Positions 10,470 to 20,960 of a stretch of DNA of 62,582 bases are shown here, piece by piece. Location of the stretch: contig BFEA01000178.1 of the NCBI GenBank assembly GCA_003427395.1, positions 688,765 through 751,346 of the forward strand, read 5' to 3'. The translations under genes and the position numbers were made by a program. The notes below the pieces were generated by a model. The model made no database searches and was not told the DNA's origin. It saw only the letters and a list, made by a program, of their open reading frames with translations. The first letter of the stretch is position 1. Each line of letters begins with the position of its first letter. The stretch is from Chara braunii. Lineage: Eukaryota; Streptophyta; Charophyceae; Charales; Characeae.

Positions 10470-11846
10470 GTGGGAGTGTCCTGGTGGTGCGTGCATACTT
10501 CCCCACATGGCCGAGTGGTGAGGGCAGTTCCGACCCCTACCGGCGGCTGCCTTTTGACCCCTGGACAGCGAATCGGACTTCCCTATACTTCGGACAGTAT
10601 TTACTAATATAGGCAGAGTCACCGCAGTAAATGCAATGCAGGGCCCGTGCTCCATCCGTTGTTGTCACACTCTCTGATCTAAGCCCAAATTTTCCCAAGG
10701 CCGGCCCTGTGGCCAACCTGGGTGCCAACCTCCTTTCCGTTGAGGTGAACCTCCATCTATGCGCTGTGGTGATCGACTGGGCCCTGAGCGATTCGGCAGG
10801 GGACCTTGACCCCTACATCCCTCTTGGCGGTTCCTTTGGCCGCCAACCCCCTGTGCGCCCGAACCTCGACCACTCATGGCCCGACCCCCTTGGCCCTGAC
10901 CTCCTCCTCTAGCTTCCGTCCCACCTCCAACCGCGACAACAGCGTAGGTCCTCCCTTGGCCCCCACTACGGTTTTCCTCTTTTAGCTCCCACTCTATCTG
11001 ACTGCAGGGAACTTCGTCAGTACCACCCTCATCTAAAGTAAGGATCAAGTGATCCTTGGCCCTGACCTGTCTTGAGATGGTACGACCCTTCCACTTGTTT
11101 CCCTTGTCTAAATCTTTATGCTAGAAAGTGGAAACTGACATGGATTTTGCCTCAAATAGGACCACAGCTCTACTCAACGCGTCATACGTGGTGGATGTCT
11201 GTTGGGTCTTCTCAAAGAACTGCCTTCGTAAGGGATCTGGCATGGCACGATAAAATAAGTTAACTAACTGGGTTTCAGTGACCCCGTGGTCTAGGATGAC
11301 TACCAGATCATCCATAACTGCTTTGAGTGCTCCCTCACTCTTCCACTGCCGTGAGTGGATTGTTTGCAGTTTGTCTTGGGCCTGACGCCTCGTGTGACGT
11401 CAGCAAAGCTCTCTCTCAGGAGTTTGCGAAATTGGGGAAGAGGGGTGAGTTTGGAGTATGCAATCATATTGTGTTCACAATCGGCTGCGTGCGCGAGGGA
11501 CCTAGCAAAACTGGCCACTTCATCTTTTAGTGCATGGAAGGTCACAAGGACTTGATCCTCTGGCGCTATGTGTTGCAAATACACGTATGTGTTGATACTG
11601 GTCTCCCAGTTATCAAAGTTTCGTCCATTTTTCCGCCATTAGAGTCAGGAAACTTAAGCTGAACAGGCTTTTTGCAGGGACACCCTTCACTCTCTACAGC
11701 CACGCAGCGCCCACTACTTTGGCGCCTTCAATGACGCAGGTGCAGAATTTCTCTGCGCTGTCCCTTAACTTTCTGACTTCGGTCCCGACATGAGTCATTA
11801 CATCGCGCGCGAAGTCCTTGAAACCAAACCGGATGGAGTCGTACTC
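10470..11846 (-). pseudogene. element 1 gag, N-terminally truncated, zinc knuckle mutated
   Basis: The pieces in order on the minus strand are FGFKDFARDVMTHVG near 11830, IAPEDQVLVTFHALKDEVA near 11560, LRESFADVTRGVR near 11420, DHGVTETQLVNLFYRAMPD near 11280, YDALSRAVVLFEAKSM near 11160, and an R/G/Q-rich tail. This is typical of a retrotransposon capsid followed by nucleocapsid. The CCHC knuckle at 10594-10635 reads CIYCGDSAYISKYC: the zinc-binding His is Tyr, a CAC-to-TAC type change. Several frameshifts split the frame. The 5' end is lost where element 2 begins at 11847. Confidence 0.8.
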
Positions 11847-13078
11847 CGTCTATAGCTAGTGATCGCACGAACTGGGCTTCTTATGGCGCCAGCTCCTCGC
11901 TCATCTGTGGCTCCTAAGACGGCCACTAGAAGGGTAAACTATAGTGGTTCTTCTTAACGTGAACCCTCAAGGACTTAACGCCTTCCGTGAATAACACACT
12001 TCCATCCCCTAAGAGGTGGTCAGGGATACCCCTCGTCCTCGCCCGAGTGAACCTCGGATCTCAGATGTCGGGCTGGCTCCACCACGATAGCATGGTACTC
12101 CCCCGCCTAAGCGGTCCACTCCGAGTCGTTAACAGGGTCGGCCCCTAAGGCAACGAACCCCCGCCTCAGATGCCTCCTAGGGAAAGGAAATGCACTTGCC
12201 ACGGCAGACGGTCAACCCTTTATCGCCTGACGTCAAGGGCGAACCTAGACGAAGGAGGAGGTCACAGAGAAAAAGGCATTCAGACAGACGGGCATAGACA
12301 GAGAGGGACATTCGGGAAAAATCTATGTCCAATTCACTTCTTCTCTTTTGTGTGATCGCTCCGTTCCTCGTCGTCAGCTGTCCCCCCATCCTTTCAACAT
12401 GCATGCAAGCAAAAAACTAGAAGACAACCACCCTTCCATTCACTTTCGTTGACATGATTACACCTTCATTTTTCAGGCACCCCTCTACCTACCTGCACAT
12501 TAGATCAAACAACAAGTTCAAAAGAAAACAATGCAGTCCCAAACTCATGTCAGACTTCCATTCACACGTGCAAACACACATTCCCTCTACCTCTTCAGTG
12601 AACATTCAAAGAAACAGGGTCAAGCAAGTGTGGGTTCACACAAGTGTGAAGGGAACTGAGTCAGGTTAACTGACCTTGAGTAAAGCTGAACCAAAGATAG
12701 CAAACGGCCCACTCAAGAAGCCGTATAAACCACACTCCAAGTGGGAAGATCGCGGCAGTAAACTGTCAAAAAAATGATCTACATCACTCCCTCAAGGATC
12801 GCTCACTGACACACAATCCCCTCAGCGTCTCAACTTCATCACCACTTGCGACCAGTGCCACTATGCCACCAGTGCGTCGAGGTGTCGCCGCCGCGATATG
12901 CGGATAGCACAGCGTCAACACCACCTCAAAGCACACCCCCTCTTAATGACGCTCCTCAAGACCATTGTCGCCGCCGCAAAACCCGGACAGCACTACCACC
13001 TAAAACGCGTTGCTGCCGCCGCGAAAGCTCAGCAACACCTCCGCGTCGCTGCCAAAAAAAAATACCGTCGATGCCGGA

Positions 13079-13310
13079 AGATTTCGGCAGCACATCCGCA
13101 CCACCATCAACAAACCTGCTGCCGTCTCTGCAAGATTTCGGCAGCGCTTCCGCGTCACCGCCGAAAAAGCATAGCTGTCGTGCCAAGCAGATAGCACCTC
13201 CCCTACACACTTCTCAACCCTGGATGCCGCCGCCGCAAAATTTCGGCAGCGCTTCCGCACTACCGTTGATAAGGCATAGCCGCCGCCACGAAATTTCGGC
13301 AGCGCTTCCA
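13079..13310. repeat. TTTCGGCAGCGCTTCC tandem motif in LTR (copy 1)
   Basis: The word ATTTCGGCAGCGCTTCC, with variants, starts at about 13081, 13134, 13240 and 13292, i.e. a step of about 53 bases with one position empty. The other LTR has it at about 26157, 26212, 26318 and 26370. A more diverged version with a 123-base step occurs at 37771-38280. Confidence 0.75.
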
Positions 13311-13649
13311 CACTACCGATGATAAATCTACTGTCATCGCCGTGCTGAACGAACAACACCTCCCCTGCGCTCCACCAAGTGCAGCGGCAGCTACGACTGC
13401 CCTCACTCTCATGCTCCCTGTAGACCCCCTGCACTTCTCTCTCTCTCCACCCTGCTGAGATGGTGGCTATGGCTGTGTTCCACAGCTATGGCCACCTCCA
13501 GCAGTCCTACCCCTCCTTTCTTGCAGACCTCCACCTTAGCTCCACCTCACTTTCCAGCAGCTCCCTCACACCAGCAGCCAGCATTAAACCAAGAGGAATG
13601 CCAGCAGCACCAGCCACAAATGAATGCTAGCTGGCTGGCTGCTGGCTTG

Positions 13650-13657
13650 TTTTATAG
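13650..13657 (-). promoter_or_regulatory. TATA box of element 2 LTR (3' copy)
   Basis: The minus strand reads GGCTATAAAACAAGCC. The identical box lies at 26726-26733 in the 5' LTR, which would drive the genomic RNA. It sits about 2 kb into the LTR, leaving an unusually long transcribed R-U5 part before the primer site. Confidence 0.5.
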
Positions 13658-14145
13658 CCGGCTGGAGGCTGTGGGTAGCTGCTTTACCCCCAGCCAATAC
13701 TCGAAGTGAGGCCTGACCCTTGATCTCAGACGAGATCAAGAGCCAAGAAACTTCATGTTCCCCTAGGGGAACCAAGTTCCTGGCCTTGGTAATGCATCTG
13801 GCCGCCACCCCCGGCCAGACGCAGCCTCAACTGGCCGTATAGAGCCAAGTAAAGCAAACTGTTGAAATCCAACAGTCTGCTATCAATTCAGGGCCCAGAA
13901 GCTTCTACCCCTTGCATCTGGACCCCCGTCGCGATTAGGTTCGTGACTCTTTTTTTTTTTTCCCTTTTTTTTTTTCCCATTTTTGCGAGGGGCAACTTGT
14001 TTTCAACGAGCAGCCTCTGTGTCGTTTCCCAAGGTCGAACTAGAGTCAAGCTCAGAGGGTCTTCTTGCCCCGGCCTGATACAGGCGCGCGGCGGCCCAAG
14101 AGAGCAGCCTGTTTCAAGGCGAACGGGCACTCTCTGATGGGCTTT

Positions 14146-14148
<3 letters not shown>

Positions 14149-14226
<78 letters not shown>

Positions 14227-14227
14227 N

Positions 14228-14317
<90 letters not shown>
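14149..14317. repeat. (CT)n microsatellite in LTR (copy 1)
   Basis: An almost pure CT run with one N at 14227. It generates long SLSL and RERE open frames on the two strands, which are not genes. Confidence 0.95.
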
Positions 14318-14319
<2 letters not shown>

Positions 14320-14759
14320 GGTCGCCCGTCGCTGTCAGCCTAAGGCGCGTCCAGAGAGTCCCTCGTAACCGAGTACAAGGTCCCAAAACCCACGCCCGAA
14401 CGTAGCCACGATATCGCGGCAGATCCACTCGATTTTGCCTCCCTACGGCAGCAACCCGTTCGTCAAAACAAACGGGTGCCCAGCAAAATCGTAACCAAAT
14501 AAGACAAAAAAAGGAACTAAAGAATCTACAAAAAAAATAAAACAAAACAAAAGAAAATCTAAACCAAATCTAGAAAAAATCTAAGAACAACAAAAATCTA
14601 AGAGAAAAGAAAAACAAACAAAAAAACGAACTTACCTTCTTGCAGAAACGGCCGCCCGTTTCGTCGGGCGTAGTCAAGTGCATTGGCGCTAAAACGCCCC
14701 AGGCACTTCTTTACGCGCCACGTGGCGCTTTCTCTTCTTAGTGTAGTTTTAGTTTTAAG

Positions 14760-14870
14760 TTTTTTTTTTTTTTTTTTTTTTGCACTCCGTTGGCCTAGCC
14801 AACGGTCACGTCGGGGTCACAGTACCTCCACGAACAGTTGAAATACAGATCCACGTTCGATCCCTAATGG
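14760..14870 (+). repeat. tRNA-like segment bounded by poly(T) (copy 1)
   Basis: After a 22-base T run (14760-14781), the plus strand has an A-box-like TTGGCCTAGCCAAC (14790-14803) and a B-box CGTTCGATCCC (14854-14864) about 60 bases apart, as in tRNA-derived SINE heads. The T stem does not pair well, so it is not a functional tRNA. Read on the minus strand the T run is a poly(A) tail, and the segment is joined to the oligo-T end of a U6 relic, suggesting a minus-strand retroposed chimera. Confidence 0.55.
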
Positions 14871-14874
14871 GATC

Positions 14875-14940
14875 AAAAAAAAAAATTGGACTATTTATCG
14901 ATTTATGCGTGTCATCCTTGCGCAGGAGCCATGCTAATCT
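14875..14940 (-). ncRNA. U6 snRNA 3'-half relic in LTR (copy 1)
   Basis: The minus strand reads AGATTAGCATGG, then CTCCTGCGCAAGGATGACAC, GCATAAATCGATAAATAGTCC and an oligo-T end. This is the 3' half of U6 spliceosomal RNA with its plant-type 3' end (from memory, plant U6 ends in GAGAAATGGTCC plus T run). Only isolated mismatches are visible. The 5' half, including the ACAGAGA box, is absent: similarity stops at 14940. It is a relic, not a functional U6 gene. Confidence 0.85.
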
Positions 14941-15540
14941 CGGCGCGGCACATCTCAGCCGCGAGATTTTGATGATCGCACGGCCGAGATCGGCCGCGCC
15001 CATTTGCCTTGGGCTGCTCCAAAAGGAGCTTTGCCCTCTAGGCCAGCACGTCAGGTTCGATCCCGGTATCTCCTGGGTGAGAGTTGTCTGTTGTAACCTA
15101 CAGGGCTAGCTGCTATCACAACAGTGGTAGGAGCAGCTCTTCTATATGAAGAGCTTGCCCAACCAGCTAGCCCCGTGCCGCGGCCTTGCAGGCTTTGCCT
15201 ACCCGTAGACTTACAGGCCCGGTCTGCCTGCGACCCTGCAAGCCTCGCCTGCTTGTGGCCTTGCATGCGCGGGTGGCCGGGCGACCTCGGTATTGGCCTA
15301 GAAGCCCCCTGGCTCGGTGTCAACCCCTGCGGCCCAGAAGAAAGGCTTCCTACTCCTCCCGTGCCGCGGTCCCATACCCGGCACACTTCTCTTTTTTTGC
15401 CTACCTAGGCCCTGAATCGCGCGGCTGCTAAGTCTGGCCTTAGTCTTTCTACGACCGCTCATCTTTGCTGCCTTGTCGGGGCCTGCGGACGACAGGTCAT
15501 ACTGCCGATTCCCGCTGTTCCGAGCGAACATCGATGCCGT

Positions 15541-15627
15541 CACACGTCAATGACGTCGCATGTCAACGACGTCGTATGTCAATGAGGTCGTTCGTATGTC
15601 AATGACGTCGTACATCAATGATGTCAG
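15541..15627. promoter_or_regulatory. array of ACGT-core (TGACGTC-like) motifs near the LTR start (copy 1)
   Basis: About five tandem units of the form TATGTCAATGACGTCG lie within 90 bases of each other. TGACG/ACGT cores are the usual binding sites of plant bZIP factors (as-1-like and CRE-like sites), and tandem TGACG sites form an enhancer in several plant promoters. Lying at the beginning of the LTR (U3), they are a plausible enhancer. The same array is at about 28797-28865 in the inverted end of the other LTR. Confidence 0.5.
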
Positions 15628-15775
15628 ACTTTAGGTTTCTCAGTTATAGGGTTGGTCTGAATACCTTTGGCAACGTCAATCTCATCAAGTCTTTCAATTC
15701 AAAAAAAGGGTCAGGCAGTGTCTGACCTTGAAAAGCTCGGGCAAAAACCTTCACAAGGATTTTTGTCACGACAGA

Positions 15776-15788
15776 CTTCCCCGCCCCC
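15776..15788 (-). other. polypurine tract of element 2
   Basis: The minus strand reads GGGGGCGGGGAAG, followed by TC and then the LTR start TGTCGTGAC. A purine run immediately upstream of the 3' LTR is the plus-strand primer in all LTR retrotransposons. Its position fixes 15773 as the LTR boundary and shows that the 11847-15773 repeat belongs to element 2 and not to element 1. Confidence 0.8.
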
Positions 15789-17629
15789 ATTAAGCGACGT
15801 CCCTGTCGCTTGCCATACGACAATACAATGGCAAGTTTTATAAGACCTCACCAAATATATTACATAATCATAATACCTCTGGAATTAACCCAGATTTTAC
15901 ATACTTATACGTGATGAACGACGTTTCCACCGTTCATTCTTCTTTCCTTGCCTAATTTTCTGGATACCCTTCTTATGAAATACTCCGTGCAAACTTCTTT
16001 ACCGTCAACGAGAAGGGCTTACTTTAAAGCCTTTAATAATTCTTTCGAACCTTCCTTCGAAAGCACTTCCATTCAGTCACGAGTTGGAATGGGGTCAGAA
16101 ATAACCTATGACAGACCTTTCCCCGGAATCTGGAATCCACCGCTGGCGTTACCCATCCTGAGGAGTTACAAGAACCTTTTAGAAGAATGATATCAGCATC
16201 ATCCCACTGGCGGCCAGTCATCTCTCTTCTCGTCTCTCATAGATGGGTCGGGCTTATCCCCCTGTTGGGACTCTCTTCAGGCTATAACCCCCTGTCTAGG
16301 TCTCGTCAGGCTTAACCCCCTGCGGGCCTCTCAATTCATTAATACAACACATACTGCCAGGAATTTAACATAGGTCTCTCATATTCGTAGGGGTGCATTC
16401 CTAACACCTCAGCATGTCTCTCGCTGCCAGGAGTTCTAACCCGGGCTCCCCACTAAACACAAGGGTACTCACACTATACTACAGCATGTGCCGGCACCAT
16501 CCCAGAGAGAAATCACCCTTTTCAAAAGTCCTTGTCCAGTCCGGCTAATTCCCACACCAACTTAATTGTCATGCACGATTTATCTCCTTCATGTCTTGTG
16601 AATGCGTCGAAGAGTGGTGTAATCCAGAAAAGGATAACATCTCGACGCCAAGCCCCGCTTTAGACTCGAGCCTCACCACTTTCCCTCCGATTCCAGTGTC
16701 ATACATCCGTTAGTACCCTACCTGCAAGGTTGAACTACCCCTCCCTTATGACCCAAGTTGATCAGACTCGGCCATAAAGTCGAGGCGACCCCATTCACCA
16801 CAAAAGGAAAGGTGATCAGTCTTTCCCTCATGGCGAACGGTAATCGTCACCCTCACAAGCAAGGTTCCACCAAACATATTACCACCTTCCTCCCTTTCGA
16901 CGATAGTGTAGTCATTCTCCTCGAAAGAAAGGATGACAACATCCCGCTATGGACCAGGAACAAAGTTCCGGCGCAGGCCTCACCACCGTCTACGAGGCTC
17001 ACAACATTAGGTATCCTTATTGCATGACAATCGACACAATACCAAGTCATAAGGTATGGCAAGCAATTGAATCACATGTCCGACAAATAACACTCATGTT
17101 AAGTCAGGCATACGACCCAAGTACATATCATCTCCTTAGACTTGTAGTTACAAATCCCGCATTCATAACCACATACACGGAGTTTCATAAGAATTCTTGG
17201 TCCTACAATTCTTAGTGTATGTGATGAATACCTTAATAACATAAGCATCCATCAATTATTTCACAATATTCTTCTTGCAATGGACATCCCATCATGATAA
17301 GAATCTCACAAGGTCCTTTGGTATCACTCTTTTACTTTACAAACAGTATCCAATACCTCTTATGCTTAGTGACAATTGTGAGGAAAATATCATAGTCATC
17401 TTACAATTGCCTACGGCAGTAAGGCACAAATCCATTATTACAAAACAACGGGAGCCACAACCCCATTGATAATTTTTCAATCTCAATACTTTTATCAGTA
17501 CTTTACAACTTTTTTGGTTAGCCTAAGACAAATGTCAGAACGAACTAAACCACAATACAAAAGCAAGAAGAATTACCAAAATTGATGTCACCAACCACCT
17601 CCTCTACCCTTCCTTCCTAAAAGCTTTCA
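15789..17629 (-). other. 3' untranslated stretch of element 2, no gene seen
   Basis: This is 1.8 kb between the integrase stop and the polypurine tract. Open frames here are under 100 residues and lack motifs. A purine-rich minus-strand patch lies just after the integrase stop (about 17597-17620). It was considered as the polypurine tract but is not followed by LTR sequence. Confidence 0.6.
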
Positions 17630-18703
17630 CTAAACTCTCGGGATAAACTTCCGTAAATGTGCACCCGATACCCAATTCCTACCCCGAGATCCATCCAACT
17701 CTTCTATTTCGTATGCCCCATGTTCTGTCTTCCTAGTGATCCGATATGGTCCCAGCCACCAACTGTCTAATTTTCTGGACCACTTTTTTTCTAGCGACAT
17801 ATCATACAACAAGACGATGTCTCTAACTTCCAATGGTTTTTTTCGTACACGTGGTCTCTTGTCCCATCTTTCCTTGTCAGCCTGCCTGCTTTCGGAAGTA
17901 GAGACAGTTGCATCTTCAATCCGCTCTTCACTCGCCATGATCTGTCTTGCGCTCAACTTCAATAACTCTTCCGTCGAAAGTTTCGTTTCCACATCCTGTT
18001 TTTGCCAAGTGGTCAGGAAACTCTCAATTGGAAAAGTCGCATGCCGTCCAAACCATAATGTGACGGGAGCATACCCGGTTGTTCGCTTGATGGTAACATT
18101 CTAAAAAAAAAAGGCTGCCCTAAAATAAATCGGCCATCTTGATGGCTCCCCCTTGCACCATTTAGCCAACAAGTTAGACAAGGTGGCATGTCCTCGTTTC
18201 ACGGGTGCATTGGTCTGGGGATGCGCTCTCGTCGTATAACTGAAACTCACCCCAAGTGTCTTTAAAAGTGTTTGCACCTCGTTTGCTCGAAACTCGCCTC
18301 CTCGATCCATAACAATCTCTTGAACAAATGGATAACGGAGGTAATATTCCTCAATGCACTCTGCCAAGACTGACCCAGTACGTTCGCGAATGGCACGACC
18401 ATGAACGAACCTAGTCAAATTGTCCCTAGCATCGAAGATATACATGTACCCATTTATACCAGGTGGCATTACCAAGAGATCCAAATGCACCATCGCACCT
18501 GGCTCCACCACATAACGCGGATTCAGGGGCTCGAGGTAGCGGATGTTAAACCTTTGCTGGCAAGGGAAACAAGATTTACAAAAATCAATCACCATCTTGC
18601 TCATCCCTTCCCAAAAATAGAGACGTCGGATCTTGTTCAGAGTAACCCACGCAGATCTGTGTCCGCCGGCTACTCCATCATGCAGAGCAGCAATCACATC
18701 CAA
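17630..18703 (-). pseudogene. element 2 integrase with catalytic Glu replaced
   Basis: The zinc domain is visible as LHDGVAGGHRS followed by CKSCFPCQQRF. The core has VHLDLLVMP (first Asp) and IVMDRGGEFRANEV (second Asp). The third acidic position, normally Glu before RGH in this lineage, reads APVKRGHATL: Lys (AAA, 18197-18199). The C-terminal part has VRDIVLLYDMSLEKKWSRKL and WWLGPYRITRKTEHGAYEI, a GPY-type module, and the protein ends at 17630 with no chromodomain. A T-run expansion (18101-18112) makes a TAG between core and C-terminus; the frame is otherwise continuous. Confidence 0.85.
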
Positions 18704-19840
18704 CTATCGAGAAGTTTCACATACCACCCTCTTTGGGAGACCATCAACAACTTTCTTAAAAAGATGACCGTCATGAACAACGAATCCTTTGCTCTTCTCC
18801 CGCACAACCGGATCAACCTCGTTTTCATCCAATTCCCCATTCAACCACATGCGTATCTTCTTATATTCCCCTTCGTGTTCCTTTTCCTTAAACGCTTCTT
18901 TTACCTCACTGCTCCCTTCCTCCGCATTCATTAACCTCAGGCGCTCCTCATGAACCAACAAGTTCATGATATATGACATCCTTCCAACGGTCTGGAAAGC
19001 GTCATCAGTCTGCATATGACCCTGTTCAATCGTTAGCGGATCAAGCATAAGGTCGATGTCATCGGTCAAAGCCAACCTCATCATTTCTTCTGCGGTCTGC
19101 TCACCCCATGGATCCTCCTCAATGAAAGGTCCTTCCATCACGAGCTCTGAACGTACCTCGTGACAGGTGGGAGCATTCCATATTGATTTCCCACGTCGAG
19201 TAGCCGCATCAGTCAGGTAGGTAAGGGAGTTAATACTCAACTGCGACTCCTTTTCCTTCAGAAATGCATCGACTGTAACTGATTCTTCCGCCTGATCCGC
19301 CTCTGGGTCCCATTCAACCCGACTCAACCCATCAGCATGATTCTGACTCCCCGAAATCCGCTCGATTTCAAAGTCAAACATCCAAATATAAGTCAACCAT
19401 CGTGCAATGGTGGGATCAGCAGGTGAATAATTCCTTAAGGATTGAGCCAATGCAGCCGGATCCACCCGCAGGATGAAGCGCCTACCAAACACATAATTCC
19501 GAAAGATATGAAAACAGTGAAGCACGATCAAAGTCTCCTTCTTGAACTGGGAATAGTTCCTCTCTGCAACATTCAGAGTCCTGCTCTCAAATCTGAGAGA
19601 CCTTTCCTGCCCCTCGGCATCCTTCTGAACTAAAACTCCTCCAAGGGCTGTGGGCCCCGCATCAGTCTCAATAACAAAAGGATGTTTTTTATCATCGTCA
19701 AAAAGGGGAACTCCAAGGATCAATCCGCCCTCACAAAACTCAGTCTTTATATCCTCCACGGCCTCTTGTTGCTTCGGACCCCATTCCCACTTCTGGCCTT
19801 TGCGCACTAGCTTTCACAAGTGCTCCACTCTGGCGGCAAA
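18704..19840 (-). pseudogene. element 2 RNase H and spacer to integrase
   Basis: After the RT thumb comes KWEWGPKQQEAVEDIK, then the RNase H start FVIETDAGPTALGGVLVQ, RTLNVAERNYSQFKKETL, RNYVFGRRFILRVD and the domain end SQNHADGLSRVEWD. A long acidic spacer (about 200 residues) leads to the integrase. TGA at 19808-19810 (HL-stop-KL) and TAG at 18704-18706 (R-stop-LDVI) are in frame and each is one C-to-T change from CGA and CAG respectively. Confidence 0.85.
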
Positions 19841-20960
19841 CCTGCGGATAAAGATGCGCCAAAATCTACAGGTCCCAAGGAAGCTTTGCACATCTGTGAT
19901 CGACTTGAAGGGGGTCGGTCATTCCAAGATTTTATTAGTTTTCTTCGCATCCGGCCGACGACCTTTCTCATCGCAAAGGAATCCCAAGATCACTGCTCTC
20001 TTCATACAATGCCGAGACTTAATCCCACTGGCCGTGAGATTAAACTCCTTCAACCTCTTAAGAATTTTCACCACATCATTGATGTGCTCCCAAACGAAGC
20101 GGCGAATGCCCGGCAACACCTCCGCCAGGTCTTTCGTTCAAGGCCCTGGAATAGCCAAGTCGTCAATATATGGCGAAGTTATGTCAGGACAATAAGGCAG
20201 CATAACCCTCGTCATATATCTCTGAACTGGCAACTGCATTCGTCCATCCCTGCGACATTACACACATATGGATCAATCCACGAGGACTGTGCATCGCCAT
20301 TTTGAGCCGATTCGCAGTGCAAATGGGAAATTGATCATACCCTGAATATAAATCGATCAGGGTAATGATAGACCTTCTTGCACAAGACTCCGACAGTAGG
20401 TCCGCATGTGGGAGTCTACCTGCATCTCGCACTGTCACCAAATTCAGCTTCTGAAGGTCCTGAATCCACCGTAAGGTACCATTCGGCTTGATGAAACAGA
20501 ACCATGGAGATGCATATGGCCCGTAAGAATAATCTGCAACTTTCGTCCGGATTTTTCCATCAAGATACGCAACCACTTTACGGTGATCCTCCGGATTTGG
20601 ATAACGTGGCCCTCTCACATTCCATGGTTCATGTGGTACAGTATGAACTCTAATCATCGGGATTTTATCGACATCCAGTCTCCCTTGCTCATCATCATCG
20701 AACGCATAGGAGAGATGTTCCTCCCTCAATATGTCGATGATATACCCTTTTTTCTGCTCAGTGAGGAGGTCCCCCTCCCCAATGATCATACTTTCCACTT
20801 TTTCTTTGGTTAACCGACATGGCCCCTTTTCACCTCTCTCTTTCATTTCTCTGATTCACTCGCGCTCCTCACGATAATAGACTTCCTCCTCTTGAGTGAT
20901 CAGAACAGGTACCGGCTTCGCCTTCACGCCTACTTTCTTGTACTTATGTTTGGCGTCGGT
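19841..20960 (-). pseudogene. element 2 reverse transcriptase
   Basis: Motifs in order: PWFCFIKPNGTLRWIQDLQ, ITLIDLYSGYDQFPI, AMHSPRGLIHMCVMSQGW, and the polymerase box PYIDDLAI (codons at 20159-20170), followed by the thumb WPTPFKSITDVQSFLGTCR. The SGYDQF and SPRGLIHM forms mark a lineage different from elements 1 and 3. TGA at 20856-20858 and at about 20120 are CGA-type positions. A two-base loss near 20232 shifts the frame just before the YIDD box. Confidence 0.85.

Larger units (their letters stand above)
6865..11846 (-). mobile_element. element 1: decayed Ty3/gypsy chromovirus, truncated in gag
   Basis: On the minus strand, right to left, the order is gag with a zinc knuckle, aspartic protease, reverse transcriptase, RNase H, integrase and chromodomain, the standard order for Ty3/gypsy; the chromodomain places it among the chromoviruses. 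The reading frame is broken by small frameshifts near 10050, 8438 and 7556 and by stops near 8669 and 8331. At 11846 the gag sequence ends abruptly against the LTR of element 2, so its start, primer site and 5' LTR are not present beside it. Confidence 0.9.
11847..15773 (-). mobile_element. 3' LTR of element 2 (outer end missing)
   Basis: The LTR starts on the minus strand with TGTCGTGACA at 15773, directly after the polypurine tract. It matches 24888-28480 from 11847 to 15378, and its first 321 bases (15453-15773) match 28647-28947 in reverse orientation. Visible content, in minus order: an ACGT-core array (15541-15627), a U6/tRNA-like chimera with poly(A), a (CT)n microsatellite, a TATA box (13650-13657), a GCC-rich tandem block and a low-GC tail. 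Open frames on both strands of the GCC-rich block (about 12846-13434) are periodic-repeat artefacts. Confidence 0.85.

Noticed and set aside
11884-11893. TGGCGCC (minus) as primer site of element 1 with 11895-15773 as its 5' LTR
   Set aside because: The same sequence lies inside the element 2 5' LTR (about 24930), and the polypurine tract at 15776 and primer site at 23935 assign both repeats to element 2.
12846-13434. Long open frames on both strands in the LTR (and copies at 25923-26510)
   Set aside because: They arise from the GCC-rich 53-base tandem, which is open in several frames on both strands; the composition is His/Arg/Ala repeats.
14065-14545. SLSLSL and RERERE proteins (also 27141-27648 and 52720-53588)
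   Set aside because: Translations of dinucleotide microsatellites, partly across N.
14854-15085. Two tRNA genes suggested by GTTCGATCCC words (14854 and about 15055)
   Set aside because: No cloverleaf can be drawn around either; they are B-box remnants.
17597-17620. Polypurine tract of element 2 at the integrase end
   Set aside because: The following sequence (TGACATCA...) is not shared with the 5' LTR, whereas 15776-15788 directly precedes the repeat that is.
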